Below are positions 1 through 5,113 of a stretch of DNA of 5,113 bases, piece by piece (the stretch's first letter is position 1; every line of letters begins with the position of its first letter). Made by a program: the position numbers and the translations under genes. The stretch is taken from the NCBI GenBank assembly GCA_002862265.1, contig PKCQ01000707.1:1-5113 (forward strand), given 5' to 3'. The stretch is from Planctomycetaceae bacterium (GTDB taxonomy: Bacteria; Planctomycetota; Planctomycetia; Pirellulales; Pirellulaceae). Under the pieces are notes generated by a model. The model saw only the letters and a list, made by a program, of their open reading frames with translations. It did not search any database and was not told the DNA's origin.

Positions 1-436
1 GCGAAGCGCGGCGCGAAGAGCGCCTGATTATCGCCTGAATGTTTGCCTAGAACACGGCTGTAGAGAGACCTGACAGACAGAGAGACCTGACCTATCGCTG
101 GAATCGATGACGGTGCGGAGAGGAATTGCCGTCATGTGCGGTGCAGGCTCTCGTGCCTGGTGACTGTGGCCTGCTGCTGAGCGTCTCGGAGTTCACTCGC
201 GTGAGATGCTCGTCCTGGAAGACAGCCAACATGGCTCACGAGCTGGAATTGCATCAGGTGCTTGTACGATTGGCGTCCCCGGCGAACACAGCGATTCGCA
301 TGACTTCAGTGGCTGCCAATTCGTTGCCAACACACTCAAGGACCCAAGAATCAAACGGTTGCTAGATTCGACCATGAGCTAGAGTTGCTACCCGTGGAAG
401 CGAAATCACGCTGGCGATTTCTTGCTAGTTAGGTAT
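1..436. other. Intergenic region without a convincing gene
   Basis: No reading frame here looks like a real protein. The longest ones (plus 126-365 and minus 193-375) are short, start at non-ATG codons or lack a well-placed ribosome binding site, and resemble no family I know. At the extreme left, positions 3-38 read on the plus strand as EARREERLIIA followed by TGA, which could be the last codons of a gene whose body lies outside the window. Another frame (AKRGAKSA then TGA at 25-27) is equally possible, so no CDS is called. The region also holds a short direct repeat at 62-91 and a weak hairpin at 402-421 (GAAATC / GATTTC arms) with no clear T-run after it. Confidence 0.5.
62..91. repeat. 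Two-copy direct repeat, 13 bp, period 17
   Basis: AGAGAGACCTGAC occurs at 62-74 and again, identically, at 79-91, separated by AGAC. The arrangement looks like a small tandem duplication with a 17-base period. No further copy was seen nearby, and no function is apparent. Confidence 0.8.
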
Positions 437-438
437 AC

Positions 439-468
439 AAAAAAACCGTGGCGAGCAGCCACGGTTTT
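439..468 (-). terminator. Rho-independent terminator of the BI-1/YccA-family gene
   Basis: Read on the minus strand, this is a perfect 11-bp stem (AAAACCGTGGC paired with GCCACGGTTTT, positions 442-468) with a 5-base loop. The T-run at its 3' end is seven Ts long (positions 439-445). It begins about 25 bases after the TAA of the membrane-protein gene. An A/T-rich stretch also flanks the other side, so it could act weakly on plus-strand transcripts arriving from the left. Confidence 0.9.
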
Positions 469-493
469 CTTTTATCGTTGAACTCGCTTATCC

Positions 494-1216
494 TTAGTCG
501 TCTTGCAGCGAGATCAGAATCTGAATCACGTACCACAGCATTAGAGCAAGCGAGGCAAACAGAGCCAGGGAAGCTGCCACATGCTGGTTGGTAGAGTAGT
601 GACGCATGACGTTCGAGGTGTCATACAAGATGTAGCCAGCCGCCAGCAAAACCATAGCCGCAGCAAACCAGATACCTAGACTAAAGCCCATGATCATGGA
701 AGCCACGATCGCCCCAAGTGCCAGCAAACCGCCCAGCCAAAGGAATTTACCTAGGCCAGAAAAATCGGTTCCAGTAATGAAGCAGATTGCGGTCAAACCG
801 GCGAAGACAATGCCGGTGATGATGCCCGCATTCATCGGAATGCTCGGATCGACGCGTGTCGCGAATGCCATCAGCGGAAGAAAGATGACGGCTTCAGCCA
901 CGACGTAGAGTCCCAAACCTGCGTATTGCAAACCTTGACTAGCAGAACTACTCGCCCAATAGCGAGCGATGCTGCTCACGACCATAAAGCACCCCAGGAA
1001 GAGCAGCCATCCCCAACCACCAAGCATGCCGCCGATCATCGGAAGAAGTTGTTCAGCCGGGAACAAGGAAAGCAGAATCGCTTCCAACACGACGAAAGCG
1101 ATGACGGCTCCGCCCAGGTGAGCGTAGGTGCGCTGGATGAACGCAGAGCGTTCCGACTGATCTGCCAGTGCTGCAACTCGTGCGTCAGTGGAAGAATACG
1201 TATTTCCAAATTCCAT
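494..1216 (-). CDS. Bax inhibitor-1 / YccA-family integral membrane protein
   Basis: This encodes a 240-residue inner-membrane protein of the BI-1 (TMBIM/YccA/YbhL) family. In this family, BsYetJ is a pH-gated calcium leak channel and E. coli YccA modulates the FtsH protease; which role applies here cannot be read from the sequence. About seven hydrophobic helices are visible, near residues 34-52, 66-84, 97-117, 129-148, 157-178, 181-199 and 212-236. The N-terminal segment FIQRTYAHLGGAV (26-38) and the YDTSN motif (198-202) are family signatures. D199 matches the first Asp of the di-aspartyl site. The second Asp, normally in the last helix, is not seen: the segment reads ALFASLALML, as in YccA-like members. 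The ATG at 1216 is chosen because AAAGGA lies six bases upstream; a TTG five codons earlier falls inside or before that site. The length is normal for the family. The gene stands alone, with its own terminator. Confidence 0.93.
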   Translation of the reverse strand: MEFGNTYSSTDARVAALADQSERSAFIQRTYAHLGGAVIAFVVLEAILLSLFPAEQLLPMIGGMLGGWGWLLFLGCFMVVSSIARYWASSSASQGLQYAGLGLYVVAEAVIFLPLMAFATRVDPSIPMNAGIITGIVFAGLTAICFITGTDFSGLGKFLWLGGLLALGAIVASMIMGFSLGIWFAAAMVLLAAGYILYDTSNVMRHYSTNQHVAASLALFASLALMLWYVIQILISLQDD

Positions 1217-1222
1217 GATTAT

Positions 1223-1228
1223 TCCTTT
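1223..1228 (-). promoter_or_regulatory. Ribosome binding site fixing the BI-1 start
   Basis: On the minus strand AAAGGA sits six bases before the ATG at 1214-1216. This is good Shine-Dalgarno spacing and rules out the upstream in-frame TTG at 1229-1231, which would place the site inside the coding region. No confident sigma-70 promoter was found for this gene. The best pair near the start (TTGGAT, 18 bases, TTTAAA) is weak. Confidence 0.75.
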
Positions 1229-1396
1229 CAAAGGACGAGTTCGTTTAAATGTGCCTCAGGTGACCGAATCCAGTTGGCTCAGGCATGCAACTCGCAAATG
1301 CAGTGGTTGCTCTAGGCTTGGCCGCAGTTCATTAGGCTCGAAAAGGGTCGGCCCTGCGATGCTCCGAGGCTGCGTTCTCCAAGGGGTATTCTCATT

Positions 1397-1416
1397 AATC
1401 CAAACGTGCTTGGATT
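1397..1416. promoter_or_regulatory. Palindrome, possible operator upstream of BI-1
   Basis: AATCCAA at 1397-1403 is followed, after six bases (ACGTGC), by its exact complement TTGGATT. Perfect 7-bp arms in a 20-bp span fit the size of a dimeric regulator site, or could form a small hairpin. It lies about 180 bases upstream of the BI-1 start. No regulator is known, and a chance occurrence cannot be excluded. Confidence 0.3.
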
Positions 1417-1484
1417 CGCTCCAGGCAAACCGAACAAAAGATGAATTTTTCACTGACTAGGAGCATCCACACTATTTTGGGGAG

Positions 1485-1568
1485 GTAGCATCGCGGAAGT
1501 CAATGAATGTTTCGCGATATTTGGCCCTCTGTCCAAGGATGCAGCGCTAAAAACTAGCGTTTTGCTTT
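1485..1568 (+). ncRNA. Candidate small RNA with three consecutive hairpins
   Basis: Three adjacent hairpins follow one another on the plus strand. The first is 1490-1498 with 1510-1518 (ATCGCGGAA / TTTCGCGAT, nine pairs including one G-U). The second is 1520-1524 with 1533-1537 (five pairs, one G-U). The third is 1543-1549 with 1555-1561 (core CGCTA / TAGCG), whose 3' arm runs into TTTTGCTTTT. The last is shaped like an intrinsic terminator in the plus direction only; on the minus strand no T-run follows it. A poor promoter match (TTCACT, 18 bases, TATTTT at 1449-1478) would start transcription near 1485 and give an RNA of about 80 bases. A 15-codon frame (ATG at 1503, TAA at 1548-1550) lies within it but lacks a well-spaced ribosome binding site. 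No known RNA family was recognised, so this is a structural inference only. Confidence 0.22.
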
Positions 1569-1673
1569 TCCCCCGCTCACCCAAGCTTTGCAGGCTGGAA
1601 ATTCCTGCGTGCTAGCCGCTTTCCGAAATCGAGCCGACGAAAGTTGCCATAGTTCGCATGGGGCTTATTCCAG

Positions 1674-1704
1674 AAAAAAAGCGAGACCTGAATAGGCCTC
1701 GCTT
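1674..1704 (-). terminator. Rho-independent terminator of the HU gene
   Basis: Read on the minus strand, AAGCGAG pairs with CTCGCTT around an inner stem (three further pairs after one mismatch, four-base loop). Seven Ts follow (positions 1674-1680). It starts about 50 bases after the TAG of the HU gene and separates that gene from BI-1. Confidence 0.9.
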
Positions 1705-1756
1705 CTTGCTTTGCTCTGTTTCCCGGCTCAGGTTGGCAAGCCGAGAACTGAAGTGC

Positions 1757-2080
1757 CTAGACCATGTCCTTAAGCTTCTTCAGAGGTCGTACTTTGACCT
1801 GAATCGACGCTGGCTTGGGAGCAGCCCAAATCATTTCGCCAGTCGCAGGGTTTCGCACCTGTCGCTTTGGTTGAGCGGGCTTGTCGACAGCCACGATCTT
1901 ACAAAGATTGGGAATTTGGAAGACACCAGGACCGCGTTTGCCAATGTTTGCCGCAATTTCGTCGCTCAATGCATCAAAGAACTCGGCTACTTGCTTCTTG
2001 GTCAATCCTGTTCGTTCGGCCATGCTATTAAAGATCTCAGTCTTCGTAGCAGGCTTCTTTTTCGCAGCGGCTTTCGCCAT
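1757..2080 (-). CDS. HU/IHF-family nucleoid DNA-binding protein with Lys/Ala-rich N-terminal extension
   Basis: This encodes a 107-residue protein of the bacterial HU/IHF family, small dimeric proteins that bend and compact DNA in the nucleoid. Residues 1-14 form a basic Lys/Ala/Pro extension not present in the usual ~90-residue HU. Residues 15-47 match the helical dimerisation part (TEIFNSMAERTGLTKKQV onward). Residues 50-65 are the central beta strands and 66-90 the DNA-binding arm, with RNPATGE at 76-82; P78 corresponds to the proline that intercalates between base pairs. The C-terminal helix segment ends in KKLKDMV. In place of the usual GFGTF turn the protein reads NLCKI (58-62), a divergent core that still fits the fold. 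The ATG at 2080 is chosen because GAAAGGGA lies eight bases upstream and the family alignment begins just after it. The frame runs open for another 61 codons to a TTG, but that stretch has no family similarity and covers the likely promoter. The gene appears monocistronic. Confidence 0.93.
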   Translation of the reverse strand: MAKAAAKKKPATKTEIFNSMAERTGLTKKQVAEFFDALSDEIAANIGKRGPGVFQIPNLCKIVAVDKPAQPKRQVRNPATGEMIWAAPKPASIQVKVRPLKKLKDMV

Positions 2081-2088
2081 TCTCGCAA

Positions 2089-2096
2089 TCCCTTTC
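2089..2096 (-). promoter_or_regulatory. Ribosome binding site fixing the HU start
   Basis: On the minus strand GAAAGGGA ends eight bases before the ATG at 2078-2080. It supports the 107-residue form and argues against a start farther upstream in the same open frame. Confidence 0.75.
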
Positions 2097-2182
2097 AAAA
2101 TGAAAAACGGGTGGGGGAGGTAAACCTTAGCCGAGCGGCAGAAGGCTCTCACCAAAGGCAAGTTTGTTCCCGCCACATACTG

Positions 2183-2195
2183 TCGCCTAAGGCGA
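2183..2195. promoter_or_regulatory. Perfect inverted repeat in the HU leader
   Basis: TCGCCT and AGGCGA flank a single central base, giving 6-bp arms. As RNA it could form a five-pair stem with a three-base loop. It lies about 100 bases upstream of the HU start codon and, if the proposed promoter is right, inside the transcribed leader. It could be an operator for a dimeric regulator or HU itself, or a leader hairpin; chance is possible. Confidence 0.3.
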
Positions 2196-2241
2196 TAAGC
2201 GGGCTGGTAAGATCCGAGCCGCCGTTCGCCTGTCGCAGACG

Positions 2242-2270
2242 ATTTGAAGACCCTGGGTCGCAAATTTCAA
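2242..2270 (-). promoter_or_regulatory. Possible sigma-70-type promoter of the HU gene
   Basis: On the minus strand TTGAAA (2265-2270, five of six consensus bases) is separated by exactly 17 bases from TCAAAT (2242-2247, four of six). Transcription would begin near 2235 and give a leader of about 155 bases before the HU start codon. It sits in the gap after the large gene, where an HU promoter is expected. The -10 match is modest. Confidence 0.35.
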
Positions 2271-2457
2271 CAGGTAATCAATGCAAAAGAGCTCATTTTC
2301 CTTTGTTTTGAGCAAATTGGGCCAAAAACAAGCCGTTTTTGCGGTGCATCAAGGCTCGTGGCAGTGCATTCGACCCCTGTTTTGACTGCCCAAATGCGGA
2401 CTTGGATGGCTTTGAATCGGGCGAAAAGAAGCTTGAAATACCGAGTCACCACTGGAG

Positions 2458-5113
2458 TTATGAGCTTGCCAAGGGGCGTCGCGTACGACGAGCCGTATCG
2501 GTCGGCGTTGTGTCCGCTTGAGCTTCGGGCTGAATCGTCGACGCGACTGACGAGGGAGCTTCGCCTTCGCCCGGAGCGCCACCAGTTGCCCCTACTCCAG
2601 CGTCTGTCGGCGTACCTGGAACACGAAGCAAGCGGAAACCGGACTCGCGTCCGGACTCGTAGGCCCTCGATGATGCGTCCGCCAAGTTGAGACTTCCCTG
2701 CAGGTTGTTGCTGCCAGCATCTACTCCGGTAACACTCAGCGTGTCTTCCGCCAGATTGACATCCAGCGTTGTTAGTTCTGACCAAGCGCCACGAGCAGAC
2801 ACCCAAGCAGGCGTGCCATCATCGGCCACAGCCACGGTCAGAACATCGACGATCGTGGATCCGAGGAAATCGCGAATACCAAAAAACTGAGGACGCAGAG
2901 ACACGTTGACTTGCAGGTTTTGCACTGCGTCGCCATCTGTTGGCGCTGAATTGATATCAACCGTCTGCCCTGCGTCATCCAGAAATGGCAGTGGATCGCG
3001 ACGGAGCTGGTATTGTCCGGGTGCAAGAGAATCAAAACTGTAGCCGCCAGTGTGAGACACTACTTCAGTGCGATTGATGCTTTCCCCCAAATCATCGGTG
3101 CCAGTTAGCGATACTTCAAAACGAGAGAATGCAAGACTATCCAGTTGTGAATTCTCTACCTGTCCGCCGATCGCCCGCGGCACAAAATTAGCAACAGTTA
3201 CCGTAACGGTCGCACTAGAAGCCAACGTTCCATCACTCACTGTGTAATCGAAGGTGACTATTCCTTCGAAGTCACTGGATGGCGGAGAGAATTCGATGCT
3301 TTGGTTGTTGCTGGCAACGGCGACCGTACCGCTAGACGGCTGAGTGACGCTGGTGATCGTTAAACTATCATCCGTATCGGGATCTGAATCATTTGCCAGC
3401 ACAGCGATATTGCTGGAAGCCTGACTCGAAATCACCGTAGAAGTGTCCGCGACAGCCACAGGAGCATCATTCACGGGATTCACCGTGAAAGTAACCAATC
3501 CTGTAGCTTCCGCACCTCCGCTATCTCGAACAGTATAAGTCAGGATCTCCAAGCCGCTGAAGTTTTGGGCTGGCTGGTAGGTGACATTCGTTCCACCGCC
3601 AGAAACCTGGAAGACACTTCCATTCTGCGAAGTACCAACGACCGAAATAGACAAAGTCTCAGTTGGGTCATCAGTGGTGTCATTCGACAGTAAGTCGAAG
3701 GTTGCAGCAAATGCATCTTCTTCGACTGTAAAGCTGTCGTTGATCGCGATCGGTGGCGGATTTGCCACTTCGACGTTCGCATTCACCGTTGCCGTTGCCG
3801 TTCCACCATTGCCGTCACTGATGGTGTAAGTAAACGTTTCCGTGCCTCGGAAATCAGGACGTGGAGTGTAGCTAATGTTCGATCCAGAAGAGCCAATCAG
3901 GATGGTTCCGCCTGCCGAGCCGGCTCCAACAGCCGAAACGGTGAGCGTTTCTTGACTGGAGTCTACACCCGAGTTATCGTTGGCGAGCACATCGAAGATA
4001 TTTAGCGAGCTGTTCTCAGCAACACTGAAGGAATCCCCGATCGCAACCGGCGGATCATTTACGGCAGTGATCTGAATTGTCACCGTCGCCTCACCTTGAA
4101 TACCAGCTTGATTCTCTACGGTGTAGGTGAAGATTTCCGCGCCGTTGAAATTCGCAGCTGGAGTGTAAAGCACGGATTGGCTATCGCTCGAAATCGAAAC
4201 CGCTCCGCCACCAGTCGGCGTCGAGAGCTCGACGATATTCAGGGTCGAATTGCCGACGTCATCATTACTCTGCACCGCCAAAGTCTGCTGCGCAGCGTCC
4301 TCATCAAAGTTGAAAATGTCATCTGCGGGCGCAAAGTCGGCTCCAACCGAGAAGGCCGAACTACCGAACTCGATACGATCCAAAGGAACAGTTGGACTGG
4401 AGTCAAAGGTCAAAGTATCAGACTGAGGCGTTTCGTCAGCTGGATTGAGCTCCAATCCAGCATTGCCGATTGCGATGGCCCGAAATGCAACCTCAACGAG
4501 CCCTTGGATACTGCCATCGGAAGGTTGGGTTGAAGTCGTAAAGGCTCCAAGTTCATCAATCACTCCTGCCGTATTAATGTCGCCCCGAACGCCGTTCTCA
4601 AAAGGCGAGATGCCGGTAATGGGGTTAGTTCCGACGGGCTCGATCACCGATGAGTTGTATTGCAAGTCAGCAAAGGCAGCAAAGAGACCAGAAGCACTTA
4701 CTCCGCGCAAATCCTGAACGGTAATTAGAACTCGAAACTCCGTTCCGACATCCACCGTCGTCAAAGGAGCACCGCCGGCATCCACAACTTGCAGATCGAT
4801 CGCAACAATCGGATCGATGACAACGTTTACTGTGAATTGCTGGTTGGTGGAGTTCCCCGCAGAATCCTGCATGATAACGGAGAAGTTCTGATCACCAATC
4901 TGCGCTGCGGTCGGAGTCCAGTCTAGCTGACCTGTTGTGGCATTGAGGGTCATCCCATCCGGTGCACCGGACAGCTGATAAGTCAGTCCTTGTCCTTCTT
5001 CCGGACCTTCGATATTGACGGAAATCGGGCGGTCTACCACGCCGGAAACAGGAATAACTCCAGTGCCGATTTCGCTGGGCCTGGTTCGATCCAGCACTAC
5101 ATTGAGCGGCGGT
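2458..5113 (-). CDS. Large modular extracellular protein: Ig-like, cohesin-like and four cadherin-like repeats (5' end outside window)
   Basis: This is the C-terminal 884 residues of a larger protein. The frame stays open to the right edge (reading PPLNVVLDRT from the first full codon), so the GTG at 5097 is not taken as a start and the signal peptide is not visible. Counting from the first visible residue: 20-97 is a He_PIG-like Ig domain (TTGQLDWTPTAAQIGDQNF); 101-257 is a cohesin-like domain with the planctomycete-style GDINTAGVIDELGAF segment (177-191); 263-642 are four cadherin-like repeats; 643-740 resembles a prealbumin/SdrB-type domain (GGYSFDSLAPGQYQL); 741-832 is an unrecognised domain; 833-884 is a Gly/Ala/Pro/Glu/Thr-rich tail ending in RRTRRPLASS and TAA. 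The visible part contains no Lys and no Cys, about 110 Asp/Glu and 27 Arg. Such proteins are usually exported and act in adhesion or as surface or matrix components; that role is inferred. No dockerin, PEP-CTERM, sortase or transmembrane anchor is seen at the C terminus. Confidence 0.92.
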   Translation of the reverse strand, partial: PPLNVVLDRTRPSEIGTGVIPVSGVVDRPISVNIEGPEEGQGLTYQLSGAPDGMTLNATTGQLDWTPTAAQIGDQNFSVIMQDSAGNSTNQQFTVNVVIDPIVAIDLQVVDAGGAPLTTVDVGTEFRVLITVQDLRGVSASGLFAAFADLQYNSSVIEPVGTNPITGISPFENGVRGDINTAGVIDELGAFTTSTQPSDGSIQGLVEVAFRAIAIGNAGLELNPADETPQSDTLTFDSSPTVPLDRIEFGSSAFSVGADFAPADDIFNFDEDAAQQTLAVQSNDDVGNSTLNIVELSTPTGGGAVSISSDSQSVLYTPAANFNGAEIFTYTVENQAGIQGEATVTIQITAVNDPPVAIGDSFSVAENSSLNIFDVLANDNSGVDSSQETLTVSAVGAGSAGGTILIGSSGSNISYTPRPDFRGTETFTYTISDGNGGTATATVNANVEVANPPPIAINDSFTVEEDAFAATFDLLSNDTTDDPTETLSISVVGTSQNGSVFQVSGGGTNVTYQPAQNFSGLEILTYTVRDSGGAEATGLVTFTVNPVNDAPVAVADTSTVISSQASSNIAVLANDSDPDTDDSLTITSVTQPSSGTVAVASNNQSIEFSPPSSDFEGIVTFDYTVSDGTLASSATVTVTVANFVPRAIGGQVENSQLDSLAFSRFEVSLTGTDDLGESINRTEVVSHTGGYSFDSLAPGQYQLRRDPLPFLDDAGQTVDINSAPTDGDAVQNLQVNVSLRPQFFGIRDFLGSTIVDVLTVAVADDGTPAWVSARGAWSELTTLDVNLAEDTLSVTGVDAGSNNLQGSLNLADASSRAYESGRESGFRLLRVPGTPTDAGVGATGGAPGEGEAPSSVASTIQPEAQADTTPTDTARRTRRPLASS
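3187..4326 (-). repeat. Four tandem cadherin-like (tandem-95/Big_9) protein repeats
   Basis: Four units of about 92-98 residues lie head to tail: roughly 4051-4326, 3757-4050, 3463-3756 and 3187-3462 in transcription order. Each has an early Asn-Asp turn (VQSNDD, VLANDN, LLSNDT, VLANDS) and a later YTP/YQP/FSP strand followed by F-x-G and a TYTV/TYTI/DYTV strand. Units 1 and 3 end in VNDPP/VNDAP linkers and unit 2 in ANPPP. The Asp-rich turns suggest calcium binding at the unit boundaries, as in related domains. The units are clearly diverged in sequence, so this is an old duplication rather than a recent expansion. Confidence 0.88.

Larger units (their letters stand above)
1217..1673. other. 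Gap between the HU terminator and the BI-1 gene
   Basis: This 457-base stretch has no convincing protein gene; the frames crossing it on both strands (for example plus 1188-1460 and minus 1256-1453) have no recognisable family. It must contain the BI-1 promoter, which I could not place with confidence. It contains a 20-bp palindrome at 1397-1416 and a group of three hairpins at 1490-1561, both listed separately. Positions 1566-1673 show nothing notable. Confidence 0.5.
2081..2457. other. Gap between the large gene and HU
   Basis: This 377-base stretch holds no convincing gene. Its left half is the HU leader with ribosome binding site, inverted repeat and possible promoter (listed separately). 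The right half is the 3' flank of the large gene. It lacks a strong intrinsic terminator: the only hairpins seen are a 7-bp A/T-rich inverted repeat CAAAAAC / GTTTTTG at 2323-2341 and a long-loop pair GGCAGT / ACTGCC at 2360-2390, both weak. The large gene may therefore end by Rho-dependent termination or read partly into HU. Confidence 0.5.

Noticed and set aside
126..365. 79-codon plus-strand frame in the left gap
   Set aside because: It starts at TTG, the purine-rich AGAGGAA runs directly into that start with no spacing, and its Ser/Cys-rich composition matches no known family.
1217..1231. TTG start five codons upstream for the BI-1 protein
   Set aside because: The AAAGGA ribosome binding site lies between this TTG and the ATG at 1216 with ideal spacing for the ATG.
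1503..1550. 15-codon plus-strand frame (ATG at 1503) as a small protein gene
   Set aside because: It is very short, the nearest purine-rich stretch is either too close (GGAAG, three bases) or too far (GGGGAGG, about 16 bases), and its end overlaps a hairpin.
2081..2263. 61-residue N-terminal extension of the HU frame
   Set aside because: It begins at TTG, shows no HU similarity, and would bury the good ribosome binding site and probable promoter of the 107-residue form.
2323..2341. CAAAAAC / GTTTTTG inverted repeat as terminator of the large gene
   Set aside because: The stem is short and A/T-rich, no T-run follows the arm on the minus strand, and it lies more than 110 bases past the stop codon.
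2267..2806. 179-codon minus-strand frame overlapping the end of the large gene
   Set aside because: It is a shadow frame: Arg/Ser-rich with no family features, while the overlapping frame is clearly the true one through the SdrB-like and following domain.
4578..4586. RGD tripeptide in the cohesin-like domain as an integrin-type adhesion motif
   Set aside because: The GD belongs to the GDINTAGVIDELGAF segment typical of this domain; a three-residue match is not evidence of receptor binding.
5095..5097. GTG at 5097 as the start codon of the large gene
   Set aside because: The frame continues open to the window edge, and starting here would leave no signal peptide and cut just before an Ig-like domain.

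Overview
The window looks like chromosome from a planctomycete, most likely a marine Pirellulales-type bacterium such as Rhodopirellula or Blastopirellula and relatives. That assignment is an inference. It rests on a very large, acidic, modular extracellular protein that combines a putative Ig domain, a cohesin-like domain and cadherin-like repeats, on an HU-family protein with a Lys/Ala-rich N-terminal extension, and on wide gaps between single-gene units. No plasmid, phage, insertion sequence, CRISPR array, tRNA or rRNA was recognised.

All three convincing genes lie on the minus strand, so transcription runs from right to left. (1) Positions 2458-5113 hold the 3' part of a large gene that is open at the right edge. 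It encodes at least 884 residues: a He_PIG-like Ig domain, a cohesin-like domain of planctomycete type, four cadherin-like (tandem-95/Big_9) repeats, a prealbumin/SdrB-like domain, an unrecognised C-terminal domain, and a low-complexity tail ending in an Arg cluster. The visible part has no lysine and no cysteine. (2) Positions 1757-2080 encode a 107-residue HU/IHF-family DNA-binding protein with its own leader, a possible promoter and a strong intrinsic terminator. (3) Positions 494-1216 encode a 240-residue seven-helix Bax inhibitor-1/YccA-family membrane protein with a strong intrinsic terminator.

The gaps are large. Positions 1-436 hold no convincing gene, only a short 17-base-period direct repeat and perhaps the last codons of a plus-strand gene at the extreme left edge. 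Positions 1217-1673 contain a 20-bp palindrome and a cluster of three adjacent hairpins on the plus strand. The last hairpin is followed by a T-rich stretch, which makes this a candidate small RNA. Positions 2081-2457 hold the HU leader and promoter region and the 3' flank of the large gene.

The three genes appear to be independent transcription units. HU and BI-1 each have their own terminator, and nothing in the sequence shows a shared pathway. No clear new defence or mobile system is visible. The most distinctive signals are the lysine- and cysteine-free composition of the giant protein, its unrecognised C-terminal module, and the candidate plus-strand small RNA.
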